Notes: generated from the letters alone by a model not told the origin. Positions 9,037 through 20,047 are shown, counted from the stretch's first letter. The stretch: DNA of 25,908 nt from Lingula anatina (GCF_001039355.2 NW_019773792.1:570080-595987), one strand, 5' to 3'. Translations and numbers: made by a program.

Positions 9037-12000
9037 ATGCCGCAGGCTCAGGTGAACACTTTCGGACCCGTGGACTACGTGGTGTTTGCTGGGACTTTGG
9101 TTGTCTCTGCCAGTATAGGTATATACCAGGCTTTCACCGGCGGACGTCAGAAAACAACAGATGAATTTTTGATGGCCAACAGAAAGATGGGGGCAATACC
9201 CGCAGCCATGTCTTTGCTGGCCAGTTTCATGTCCGCCATAACGTTGCTAGGGACTCCGAAAGAGATGTACGTTTACGGGACTCAGTATTTGTGGATAGCC
9301 TTTGGTTATGTTTTAGTCATGCCTGTTGCTGCGCACATATTTCTACCAATATTCTTCCGATTAAGAGTAACCAGTGCTTACGAGGTAGGTCTGATAAAAT
9401 GAAGCGAGTCGAAAATTTCATTTTAACGTTATTTAAATGACACCCCTTTAAAATACCGGTAGCTATTTGTTCTTAATTTTTTTCTTAAATAGAAGAAAAA
9501 GTGGAACTGTTTTGTACATGTACCAACCTTACAGGGCCTCCACTCAGCAATATTACTTATTTCTTTTCTAGTATCTCGAGATGCGTTTCAACAAAGCGGT
9601 GCGTGTAGCCGGATCTCTCACTTTCAGCCTACAGATGGTCAGTATTATATTTATGAACTGTGCGTCACTTATTTTATGTTTATGCTTGAAAGCATAATTT
9701 GATTAGTTGCAGCTTAAATGCCGTACTCCATCGCTGTAATCTGCATATCCGTAGTACCAAGAATGTATTACATATATTGCAATACACCTCTGATACATGT
9801 AGTAGGCGGTTCACTGAATGAAGTCTTCTTTTGAAAAGTCTGTACAAGGCTGTTTAATAACGATAGAAGTACATGTAGTAAACATTTAGTTCGCTAGGCT
9901 GGTCATCATTCAAACGTTAAATCACCAATAATGTATATAGCCTACTACCTTCACGAAAATTAAACACGTATATTGAGGGGCAAGTTTCACTGCTGGTCAT
10001 GGGCATCTCAATAGGGAAGCAGAATAATGAATAATGTACAGTATGTTTTACAAATTAAGCTAAACAATCCAAGGATCACTGCATAATTGCTCATATAATA
10101 AGCGTGCAGGTTCACTGAATACAACGAGAGGACAAGTAGTACATGTACCTCCTCCACTCGTCTCTGCAGGCTTTGCTAATACAATGTTACCTTGTTCTTA
10201 GTCTTCTGCTGGCTCAACTAATACAATGTTACCTTGTTCTAAGTCTTCTCCTGGCTCAACTAATACAATGTTACCTTGTTCTAAGTCTTCTGCTGGCTCA
10301 ACTAATACAATGTTACCTTGTTTCTCACGGAGCAAAAACGATTCCAAAATAAGAAAAGATCCCATGTATATATATACGGTTGAATCAGTGATTGTTTTAA
10401 AGTGTTTTTTGTCTTATTTTATACACGTGTCTCTCGCAGTTTGTTTAACGTACATGTACTTCCGTTGACTAACATTAACTCACAGAGAATGATAAGGCAT
10501 ATGCTCTCTGTTGATTTCTGGGAAAAAATAAAGGAAAACTTTTCGAAAAATATTTCGGTGTTATTAAATGGAATTGAAAGCAATATGTTTAATAAGATAT
10601 AAGAGTTATAATGCTACCCTTGTCAATAAGCAATTCAATATGAAATACCCTTTTTTTCAGATCCTATATATGGCAATAGTTTTATACGCACCGTCTTTAG
10701 CGTTGGAACAAGGTAGGTACCCGATTACAGTTTTAAGCAACTGGGCTACCAAATAATTTGTTTCAACCTTAATGAACGTTTAAAATACAGCCTGATTATA
10801 AAAAGTTTCAAACAAAAAGAGAGCAATGAAGTCATACGTTTCAAATCTCTCCATAAACTTTATTCATTTTAGTGACGGGTTTGAATCGCTGGATTGCCGT
10901 TGCTTCAGTGGGCGTCGTCTGCGTCTTCTATACAAGTATTGTAAGTAATTCGTTTTTACCGTGATCATATATTATGTTTATAAATATTTTCGGTACTGTT
11001 ATACTTTAATGAATTTGCCGGTTAAATTGTTTAAAGCCTTTGAAGATAAAATTTTGAAATTGCATTTTAAAAACAGATAATATGTGAATTGTTTCAAAAA
11101 TGAATAACTGAAAAATATAGATAAGTAAATTGGCCTAGTAAAATGAATAGATAAAACAAATGAAAACTGATGCGGAAATACGCTTCCTAAAATAATTTTA
11201 CTTCCCTGATCTGTAAATTAAACAACCACCCCCTCAGTTGTTAAAGAGGTCTGTCTTACTGCACTCATCCTTTAAATGATATAAACAAATATTGAATCTC
11301 GAATGAACAAACTGAACCCCTTTTAGGGCGGGATCAAAGCTGTAATGTGGACAGATACATTCCAAGTCTGTATGATGTTTGCCGGACTGCTAGCTGTGCT
11401 CATTCAGGGTTCCATAGGAGTCGGAGGATTCGAGAACGCTTGGAGAATTAACATTGAAGGAGAGAGAATAAATTTCCTCGAGTAAGATAGAAAGAAGATT
11501 AAAACGTGAAAATTTACGTCACTGATAAATTTTACAGATATTCCATTTTTTGTGAAGTTCAATGATACTTGGAATAATACGTTAAAATACAATTAAAATA
11601 AAGTAGTACAGGAAATTTAAGTATGATAATGTTCTTTATATAGCAGCTTTAGATATATTATAATTTATATTCCAGTTTTAACCCCGACCCACGTGAGCGG
11701 CATACAGTGTGGACGTGTGTATTTGGAGGGTTCTTTACCTGGCTGGCTGTGTACGGTGTTAACCAGGCTCAGGTACAGAGAGCTCTCACAGTGGTCGACC
11801 TCAAGAGAGCACAGATGTAAGTAGAGTTTTGGTACGGCTAACAGTAGGATTAAAACTCGACTTGAAATTAAGGTACGAGGGAAGCTGTTGTTCTCTGTTA
11901 CTGTGGAATTATTTTCAGACAGTAAACGAGTAACATTCTAACAAAAAAGTATGGCGTGGGTGTTAGCTATTTGTCAAATACGTTCAATGCGTGTAATGAA

Positions 12001-13424
12001 CAGATAGTTTTGGATAAACGTTTACTATGTGCATTTTCTTAGAGCCATGTGGATAAACGTGCCAGGTTTGATCGCCATTCTGATCATCAGCGCCATGTCC
12101 GGTATCCTGATCTATGCCCACTACTTCGACTGTGACCCAATGACAAATAAAGACATTTCTAATTTAGATCAGGTAAAACATTTTAATACCAGATAAATCA
12201 TTTTAGTACACTTCACTTTTAATACATATTTAAACATGGTTTCTATGTAACCATGATAATTGTACTAAATTTACCGTAAATAATCCTTGTTAGTGAAAGC
12301 CTAAAACAATAACAATACGTTTCCAACATGTGGATCGATATAAAATGTCTTTAAGAGGGACTATATATGATACATCTTATGCTTCAGTTACTGCCGCTAT
12401 TCGTAATGGACAAGCTTGCCTTTGTGCCTGGTTTGCCTGGGCTATTTACTGCCTGCCTCTTCAGCGGAGCGCTCAGGTACAACATTCATTTTAAAATCCA
12501 ACATAAAATGAATCAAACTAAAATGATATAGCAAGGTGAAGTTATTGTCCCGGTTGCACACCCTATCAAAATTCCTTATTTTGTTTTAGATTTTAAATAT
12601 TATACCGGTAGTTTCTTCCTGTATTTTAATATGTTATTTCCCGTCTCAGTGCTCACTGTATGTAGAGCAGTCTTGACTAAAACTGCCAACAGGTACATGT
12701 ACATTCATTCAATTTCATTTCAGCACCCTATCGTCTGGTCTGAACAGTTTGGCAACAGTCTGCACGCGTGATCTGTTCCAGGAATTCTGCTGTAAACATA
12801 TGTCTGACAGTAGGGCGACTTTGACGTCTAAAATCATGTGTAAGAAACCTCCCTCAAGCAAAATGTAGACTCTTTTGACACCTTTAAACTCATTTCCGGT
12901 CCTAATTCTTGTTTTAGAAAATTGAGAACTTTGCATTATTTAGCATCGCTTGTCTTATGTTTCTGATCAGCAACTATAAAGAAAATAAAAAATCCTTTAA
13001 AACTTATATATTATTTCAATAAAAATGGTGTTTCTCTCATTCTACAAGTATACCTCTTTCAGCTTTGGTATTCGGTTGTATCGTAATCGGCTTGACATTC
13101 GTGGCGTCTCAGTTAGGGGGTGTGCTGCAGGTAAGTAAGTAACATGTAGTAAGTTCTTGCCAACATCTTGCTTCACCAGTTTTGGAAAACCTGGTCCCGT
13201 TCATTTAAGATGCAAAAATGAGATGTGATACATATAACATTGTATTTTTTTCAGTTGAAGCAAGTATCCTTACTTTAACAGAGACCTACATGTAATTCGT
13301 TACACAGCGCATGGCGAACCTTTTCACTTTGTTCTAGGCTGCTCTTGCGTTGTTTGGTATGATCGGTGGTCCTCTACTAGGAGTTTTTACTCTGGGAGTT
13401 CTTTTCCCTTGGGCTAACTGGAAG
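9037..13424 (+). CDS. SLC5A8-like sodium-coupled monocarboxylate transporter, copy B (3' end missing)
   Basis: Eleven exons join in phase: 9037-9384, 9572-9637, 10661-10712, 10873-10940, 11327-11481, 11676-11816, 12043-12172, 12388-12476, 12724-12839, 13063-13130 and 13338-13424. All have AG/GT borders, and the total is 440 residues. The product belongs to the sodium:solute symporter family. Near residue 40 is [11 protein letters not shown], followed by [20 protein letters not shown] of TM1-2. Then come [45 protein letters not shown], the HYFDCDP loop, [19 protein letters not shown] and [15 protein letters not shown]. The order and wording follow SLC5A8/SLC5A12, plasma-membrane carriers that move lactate, pyruvate and short-chain fatty acids with Na+. 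Mammalian SLC5A8 is about 610 residues, so some 170 C-terminal residues (last helices and tail) are missing beyond the gap at 13495. The ATG at 9037 is preceded by ttcaac and gives the usual short N-terminus before TM1. SLC5A8 versus A12 or A5/A6 cannot be decided. Confidence 0.93.
10139..10330. repeat. 42-bp minisatellite in intron 2 of SLC5A8-like copy B
   Basis: Four copies at an exact 42-bp period; acaatgttaccttgtt starts at 10181, 10223, 10265 and 10307. The core also has GGCTCAACTAAT and AAGTCTTCT. Because 42 is a multiple of three, overlapping open frames appear (repeating LPCSKSS), but these are intronic and have no acceptor context. Confidence 0.9.
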
Positions 13425-13494
13425 GTAAGGCACATTGTAGACTACTAGTACGGTTTGTGGTGAACGTTTGGGTAACGAAACGAAACTTAATATA

Positions 13495-13495
13495 N
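13495..13495. other. Assembly gap marker truncating two genes
   Basis: A single N separates exon 11 of the SLC5A8-like gene (ending 13424) from SLC25A32 sequence. At least three or four SLC5 exons and the first ~40% of SLC25A32 are missing at this point, so the true gap is large or the contigs are wrongly joined. Confidence 0.8.
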
Positions 13496-13778
13496 GCCAC
13501 TTGGAGCAACCAAGCACATGCTAGCAGCAGCGGAGTCAGGTAGGGTTTCCAGAGCTAGTTTCCCATGCCAAAGTGATTGCTTCTGAAGGTAAATAACAAG
13601 TGAATGATTTTTTATAAAGATAAATAACAAGTCTGTGATTTTTTTGAATATATATTTAACCAGTCATGGTTGTTTTTTGAAGGTATAAAACAGGTTTTTA
13701 TACAAGTTGACAATCACTGTGTAGAGTATCATGTTGACCAAGAGGTCAGAAAGTCTACAGGTGGGTTTCTTTCTCCAG

Positions 13779-16700
13779 GTGTGTTAACACTCATTATAAC
13801 AAATCCCATCTGGGTCGTGAAAACCAGGCTGTGCCTACAGTATGATACTGCTGTAGCCACATCTAACGCAGCCAGGAGTGACGTGTACAGCGGAATGGTC
13901 GACGCTCTACGGAAAGTTTACAGAACAGAAGGAATCAGGGGGTGGTACCGGGTGAGTGGAACAGCCAAATATCAAAAATTTCAACCAGACATGCTGATAT
14001 TGCTGGTTCTACTGGCTAGGGCTGAAAACAAAATTCAAGGAACAGTAGAAAATATTGTTCAGTCTGTCGGAGGGACTAACAACAATATAAGTGCTGTCTT
14101 TTTTAATTGTCTGTCAATCCAAATGTGTGTCTGTTTTTAAAGGTTTTTTGGATGTCTTTTGTCTACCTAAAACACAATTTACTGAAGTCAGGTTAAGTAA
14201 ATAACATAGCTGTTACATTTGTGTCTGTTGGTTACTTTTCCAGGGTTTTGTTCCGGGGTTATTTGGTGTATCCCATGGTGCTTTGCAGTTTATGGCGTAC
14301 GAAGAACTGAAGAGAATGTATAACAAGTATAACAACGCGCCACTGAGCAGAAGACTTGTAAGTTTTTTATAACATAATGCGCTTTGCCTTAACTGTTCAA
14401 GCATAAAAATTTCCTTTAGGTAAATTTTGATAAATGTTTACTGGTGGAAAGGTTAGGATATCTACATGTGTGGTAATAACACGGCTGCTACTAAGGTCTC
14501 TTACCCTGTAGATCAGTAGAACTTTGTGCTGATTCTTGCTGAGTGTATTCAGCTTAATTACACTCCTCCTGTTAAGTAGACTACAGAAAAACCAGTGATT
14601 ATATGTGAACATAGGAAACAAGAGGAAGCATGTCATTCAATAAAGCTGATTGCACTCAGCAAGAATCCCGCAGAGTTGGAACAATCTACATAGAATGATT
14701 GTGACTACGGAAATGGGAGACTTAGTATTAAGAAAGAGTTATTTTAGACAGTATTAAATCTTTTCCTGTCGGTACAACATGACACTTGCTGTAACCTTTG
14801 TAGCTGAAAATGCCAAAGTCATCATGGAGACATATCTGACAGTCTTTGATTTCAGGGTTCAATGGAGTACTTAACCTTTGCTGCTATCTCTAAAATCTTT
14901 GCTGCCAGTGTGACGTATCCGTACCAGGTGGTCAGGTCGCGGCTACAGGACCAGCACCGTTCTTATAATGGTGCTGTTGATGTGCTCAAGCAGATATGGA
15001 GGTAAGGCAGTCCACGTGATATTATAAATTGTTATTCTCCAGTGAGAGAGAGAGAGAGAGAGAGACAGAGAGAGAGAGTGCTGGTTGCTGGGAGTGGGGT
15101 AAGAGGTAGATGAACTTGACAAAATGATTGTTAACATCCCCTGCAAAACTTTGTCTTGTTTAACATTCACTTACGGTTCTCAATCTATTTTAGAACATTT
15201 GGTGTAATTTTTTTAACAGTTCTAGTGATGTTATGTAACAGTGAACGTAACAGTTCAAGAACTGTTTTGGGGTAGTCTTTCAGAATGTCCTTAAACAGAC
15301 AAAGAACATTTTTCATTTAAAGAGAAAAACAGTATGTTCTAGGACAAAACCCACGCTGGGGGGGGGGGGGGGTGGATGATGGTCAGCTTCACATCCACAG
15401 CCTGTCATTCTAAAAAAAACAGACCCCCCTTCAAATAATACTGGATCTGCCCCTGGTGTGCGTGTGTGTGTGTGCGTGTACTCACTGAACCTCTGCATTG
15501 CTTCTATATTTCAGACATGAGAAACTGCCAGGATTTTACAAAGGATTGTCCCCCTACTTGCTTCATGTCATCCCCAATATCTGCCTGGTCTTTGTTATAT
15601 ATGAGAAAATGCAGGGCTGGTTCTTTGGTCCTCTGACGCTAGTTGACAGTGTAGATTGACAGTGGCTTCCTCTAGTGAGGCAGAGTCACATTACCGTATG
15701 ACTGGGGTCACATTATATTATATTATATTTGCATCAATCTTAAAGAGCCTTTTACACCAAATTCAAAGAAAACTGACCAAAAAATCAGTGAAATATCATA
15801 AATAAGGAAGTCAGCAAGAAGGAAGTATAAAAATGTCCACCTTGCAGTGTATGAAATACACTACAGTACCAGGTATACAAACTGGTGTGTTGTTGTTGGT
15901 CTTATAACAGCTGAGACTGTGGAGTAGCATGAGAGACCTCTGGTGGTCTTTAGCAGTATTAAGGAACAGGAACTCATGTTAACAGGAGGTTCTGAGCACA
16001 ATCCATATATCATGTTGGAACATGTGTCTTGTCCATTTTAACATATGTTCAGACTGTTTTACATACTTATATAAATATGTACATATATATGTGTATATAT
16101 ATATCCTGTCATTTTAGACAGGGCATATTTACCATTTACTTACCCTCTACCAGGGCAAGTGAAAGATTTTTTACAGATATTCACAGATATGTCTCTTGCT
16201 GGATAGATGGTCATTAAGGGTTTAACTCACCCTGTTGAGGAATCTCATGTGGAAACAATTATCTCTGCGCGTGCGCCAAAGGCTTTGTACTTGCTCTGCA
16301 TGAGCTGAGCTTCACAAAGATGTGATAACTGCTCGTACGCAACCAATCTAAGGCTTTTTAAGCTGTCACAGAAGAGCAAGTGATTGAAGTCAGAGTAATT
16401 AACTGTCTTGATTGCTGTCACCCAGACTTAGACTGGACCTGCTAAGTGGCAGTGCCTGAGCAGTTATAATAATAATAATAATAATTTTATTGAGCATTAA
16501 AATGAGTACATTTACATTTTACAAGCTCTCTAAACTACAGTTTTACATAAATTGTAATTGTATACACTTAAATAAGTATAACTTCTTTAGATCATTCCAT
16601 TGCCAAAATACATGTAAGCTAACTACTTCATTCACAATATAATAATACTGAAATAATATAGTATTTTGTACAATATGCCTTTGCTACTTAGGCATAACTG

Positions 16701-19700
16701 ACTGTATAAACTTGGCCACTGCTGATGCACTTGCACGACACTGTGGATTGAGAATCTGTATTATTTTGCTATCGTCATCAGTGCCTGATAGACCAGAGAA
16801 TCGTGACAGGGAATCAAACATTCTTTTACGCTCACGTTGATACCGAGTGCAGATCAGGAGAAAATGCTTTTCGTCTTCGATAACATTTTTGCAGTGCATA
16901 ACATTTTTGTTATGCAAACAATTATCAGCCATGTAATCAGTCTTGAGATTCCTCAACAGGGTGAGTTCAGCCCTTAATGACCATCTATCTAGCTAGAGAC
17001 ATATCTGTGAATATCTGTAAAAAAATCTATCACTCGCCCTGGTAGAGGGTACCATTTACTAACTGTCGTATAGCAGGTGCAGGGTGTTTTTTAATTATGA
17101 ACAAAACTGTACCAAAGACAATTATATGACATTGCCATGCAGTTCAGTGATACCAAAAGTTGGTTTGGTACAGCATTTCTCATTGGCTTACAATGCCATG
17201 CAGTTCAGTGACAGCCACAGTTGATTTGGTACAGTATTTCTCATTGGCTGACACTGCCATGAAAGTTATTGTGTAAACAGTAGTGATATCACCTTGAAGG
17301 GAATCGATACAATTTGCCGTTTGTTGGTTGTGGATAATATTTATGACGCAGTGAAACTGTTCACACACTATCAACATAAAAAAGGGTATTGGAAGACACA
17401 GTAGCCATTATGGGGAAGTTATGGGAACGGGTGGTTTTGTATTTAAAATACGGTGATAGATATTAAGTTTGAATGTGGTATTTGGATGACTGGAAATAAT
17501 GAGGTTGTAGTATTAAATAAGATATTGATAACTGTCTTGATGAAGTATTTCTGGTGGTTAGATCCTAATGAGAACCCTCTACCACTTGGCTACAAGCATA
17601 ATAAGAAAGAAAAAGAAGAGGCAGTGATATTCTCTTATTACTTATTCTCTACTTACTATTCATGTTGTCACATATTTATGAATGCTTTGTAAACATTTTT
17701 ATCACAAAATTGGAGTTGGTCTGTATGCACTGAAAGATCATTTTCAGCAATAATTAGGTGATTGCTTGATTTGTTTCAGTAAATTGTTTCAAAAACAATC
17801 AGAGAGGTTAAGCCACACTAGCTAGTTTGTACATATGGTAATATCTAGTCTACTAGTATATTATAAATAGTTGGCCATAAAATATGGTTGACTTTGGCCC
17901 CATTCAGAATAGATAATCCAAGTACTCACTAATCCGCAGACTAAATATGGATGACCACACTTCAAAAGAGATGCCAGTGATTCTCCATGATATCCCCACC
18001 TCCACAAGTGATGTTACTAGAAAGGCCCAGCAATTAAACCTTGGGACAGAGATTTAATCCTTTTAATGGCGCATGTGGAGGCAGGGAGACCATTAGGAAT
18101 CAGCGACATCTCTTTTAAAGTGTGTTTGGCCATTTTAAATCGACAGATCAGTTAGTGCTCAGATCAGTTAGTGCTCAGATCATCTAGTCTGAATGAGGCC
18201 TTTTACACCATTCATTCCTAGTTTTAAGTTATTCAGTGATATGAAATATCTTTGGATGTCTTTACATGTATCATCATACATCGGGAGTCACATAAATCAT
18301 ATATAACTCACGTGAACAAAATATTCTTGGCAACTTTAATTATTTGTCTTTATCTTTCTTTATCTCATCAGAAATGTATTTATATGTGTAACATCACAGT
18401 TTGTTTCTGCTCACGTGAAAGCAGAGGTCATAAAACTGTCTCTCCTTAAAGGAGGGAGCTCTCGATATATAGGCAAAACTTACTTGATGTGACTTGAATC
18501 CATGGATATATTAATATATTTGTCATCAGCTATGGTTATCATCATACAAACATGGCAGTATTGATGTGAACTGTCAAGTGTTGGTAAAGTAGAACAGCGT
18601 TTTTGTGGCAAAGACCACAACTCTCACAGCAGCTAATTGTAACATATCACAAACAGATTGGTGTGAATTTTTTTGTGTGAACTTTGTCAGCGCATTGACA
18701 AAGGAACAAAACATTTCAGGGAAAAAACAATCGTCTTGGAAATGGTTATTTTAGATCGCAGATGATTGGACCAGCTTTCATCCAGGCCTTTTCCTGTTGA
18801 CATACTTTTACAGATTCTTTTTCTTGATCAGAACTATTTATAATATGGTGGAAGATTCAGATGATGGGTTAGAGCTTTTAGAGATTTCAAAGTCAGAAAT
18901 GAATAACTGTCAAATATGTTTGCGGCTTGAAATCACAAATGGCAATTATTGCGTAAACAAGATCGGTAATGAAAGGCAGCCAAGATAGTGTGAAATACTT
19001 TGCAGGATTGCTTATTTGATTACAAGTTCAGTTTTAAAAACGGATAATGTGGAAATTGTTGTATTTGAGATGTGATTGTGTTGGCAGTGATAAGTTATTG
19101 TTGTTTGTGTTGTTCAAGTAGTCTTGTTAAGAAATGTCAGAAATATCATGGCAGTCGAACTGTCACACTTGCAGGATCAAAAAATAAAAAAGTAAAAAGT
19201 AGTTATGTTTCAGTTTTGTTTGTTATACCTGTAGAATTGCTTTGTTCTTTATGCTTTGAACTTCTTTCCTTTGTCTCCTTTGAGGCAGTTGGTGTGATGA
19301 AGCTTTAATTTATGTGTTATGTTTTGAATATTTTATATTTGTGCATCATTCAGATAATTCAGGTATTTTCTTATAATCTCCCCGAGTTTGACATCTGCAA
19401 GAGACGCTTTTGACTGGTGTTACATCAGCATTGGGGCAACAACACGCTGCAACTGGGAAAATCCTTGTAAAAAATGTCCCAGAATCACAAAAAAATTGTT
19501 CTGCAAATCTTCATAAGTAATTAGTATTACAAATATTTTTGGGCACCTATCATTAATTCCACTTTTTCTTCTCTTTGTAGAACAGACAACTGGGGATTTT
19601 TAAGAAAACCTAAATTAACATCTAAAACGCCTTTATTTGGCTGAGTGAACCATTTTGGCCCACTGAACTAATTCCTCCATTTTTCTTCTATTTATAGTAA

Positions 19701-19839
19701 GGAAGGCGTTGGTGGGTTTTACAAGGGCATGGTTCCTAACGTGCTACGTGTTGTCCCCAACTGCTGTATTGTGTTCGTAGTGTACGAGGGTATAACAGGG
19801 GCACTGGCAGAGCGCTGGAAGACCACAGAGGAGGCGTAG
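13779..19839 (+). CDS. SLC25A32: Mitochondrial folate/FAD carrier, 3' half, canonical isoform
   Basis: Four exons join in phase: 13779-13951, 14244-14357, 14856-15001 and 19698-19839 (TAG). They give about 190 residues. SLC25A32 is an inner-mitochondrial-membrane carrier for folate and FAD. Visible features: second-repeat signature [16 protein letters not shown], where W replaces the acidic residue as in the folate/FAD/pyrimidine-nucleotide carrier branch; [20 protein letters not shown]; third-repeat signature [14 protein letters not shown]; and in the last exon [20 protein letters not shown]. Carriers of this family are about 300-320 residues, so the first repeat and part of the second are missing left of 13779, at the gap at 13495. 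The first exon begins with two bases that complete a codon from the missing exon. AATAAA at 19997-20002 is a good polyadenylation signal for the last exon. An alternative last exon lies at 15515-15659. SLC25A32 fits better than other carriers, but close paralogues cannot be excluded. Confidence 0.92.
14531..14667. mobile_element. Small foldback element in an SLC25A32 intron
   Basis: Bases 14531-14555 (GATTCTTGCTGAGTG...CAGCTT) and 14643-14667 are inverted copies with two mismatches in 25 bp, separated by 87 bp. This is a short MITE-like structure. No target-site duplication was established. Confidence 0.6.
15043..15078. repeat. (GA)n microsatellite
   Basis: An almost pure GA run in the intron after exon 14856-15001, with one AC interruption. 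Confidence 0.93.
15340..15456 (-). mobile_element. Fragment of the GGATCCAG-terminus element
   Basis: Read on the minus strand, the fragment begins CCAGGGGCAGATCCAG (15456-15441). It continues through a G-rich tract and AATGACAGGC to a G/C homopolymer near 15359-15372. The same start and the AATGACAGGC word occur at 2563-2590. A (GT)n tract abuts the terminus. Confidence 0.5.
15515..15659 (+). CDS. SLC25A32: Alternative terminal exon of SLC25A32 (exon 4A)
   Basis: The acceptor tatatttcag at 15505-15514 is followed by one base that completes the AG left by exon 14856-15001, giving R then [16 protein letters not shown]. The exon has 47 complete codons and a TGA at 15657-15659, and ends [12 protein letters not shown]. 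Over the first 30 residues it matches the distal terminal exon (19698-19839) at 17 positions, including GFYKG, the two prolines, and F-V-x-Y-E. It therefore encodes the same last carrier helix with a different tail. The open frame, phase and splice site are intact, so it may be functional. No good AATAAA follows closely; ATTAAA near 16494 is a weak candidate. Confidence 0.85.
16132..17060. mobile_element. 0.9-kb insertion with ~107-bp terminal inverted repeats and 9-bp target duplication
   Basis: Arms 16141-16247 and 16944-17051 are inverted copies; I count about seven differences in 107 bases. The outer ends read TACCCTCTACCAGGGC. CCATTTACT lies directly outside both ends (16132-16140 and 17052-17060), a perfect 9-bp direct repeat. 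The interior holds an (ATA)n tract at 16465-16485 and a minus-strand reverse-transcriptase-like fragment (16684-16956). Long inverted ends with 9-bp duplications fit a Mutator-like element. A rearranged LINE insertion is the alternative. Confidence 0.75.
16684..16956 (-). pseudogene. LINE reverse-transcriptase C-terminal fragment
   Basis: An open frame of 90 codons on the minus strand has the pattern [20 protein letters not shown]. This matches the ED-E-HFLL-C--Y---R block found downstream of the polymerase domain in many non-LTR retrotransposons. No catalytic polymerase motifs are present. The minus-strand sense ends in an (ATT)n run at 16465-16485, after TTTAATGCTCAATAAAATTA, which could be the element's 3' tail. 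It lies within the long inverted-repeat insertion and is a remnant. Confidence 0.6.
17128..17262. repeat. Two-and-a-half-copy tandem repeat of about 61 bp
   Basis: (A/C)TGCCATGCAGTTCAGTGA begins near 17132 and 17192, and a partial copy begins near 17252. The units share TTTGGTACAG(C/T)ATTTCTCATTGGCT. Intronic; no coding role is seen. Confidence 0.8.
17896..18200. mobile_element. 305-bp foldback (MITE-like) element
   Basis: The left arm starts GGCCCCATTCAGAATAGAT at 17896. The right arm ends ATCTAGTCTGAATGAGGCC at 18200 and is its inverted copy. Similarity continues inward through CTTCAAAAGAGATGCC versus AGCGACATCTCTTTTAAAG, and through the CCTCCACA/TGTGGAGG pair. The right arm carries a 16-bp direct duplication (CAGTTAGTGCTCAGAT) near 18149-18180. 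No open frame and no clear target duplication. Confidence 0.75.
18201..19697. other. Intronic sequence between the two SLC25A32 terminal exons
   Basis: AT-rich, with several short open frames but none with recognisable protein similarity. This stretch is intron if exon 4B is used, and downstream flank or 3' UTR if exon 4A is used. Confidence 0.5.
19698..19839 (+). CDS. SLC25A32: Distal terminal exon of SLC25A32 (exon 4B)
   Basis: The acceptor ctatttatag ends at 19697. The first base completes AG|T, then [20 protein letters not shown] follows. It is closer to vertebrate SLC25A32 (GVGGFYKG...CCI.FVVYE) than exon 4A is, and ends [10 protein letters not shown]. It is in the same splice phase as 4A, so the two exons are mutually exclusive terminal choices. 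Confidence 0.88.
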
Positions 19840-19996
19840 GTGGACAGCGATGCTGAAAGTGAAAGAATTTCTGTGCATCCACTGGAGTGCAGGTCAATAG
19901 AGTCTACAGCACATTGTGATTTATTATGGAGAGTGTCCTAGAGCAACAGGAAGTGGATGTGTTCATGGAGGATTACCACCTGGACCTGGCCAATGA

Positions 19997-20002
19997 AATA
20001 AA
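19997..20002 (+). terminator. Polyadenylation signal for SLC25A32 exon 4B
   Basis: AATAAA lies 158 bases after the TAG of the distal terminal exon. It is the first canonical signal downstream. Confidence 0.6.
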
Positions 20003-20047
20003 AGTTGACCGAAAAAGATTGTGTGGAAAAATTCCATTGTTTATAAT

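Noticed and set aside
10143-10352. Frames with repeated LPCSKSS or [11 protein letters not shown]
   Set aside because: The intronic 42-bp minisatellite stays open because its period is divisible by three.
13670-14140. The full 156-codon frame as a single exon
   Set aside because: Only 13779-13951 matches the carrier family and has AG/GT borders; the rest is intron read-through.
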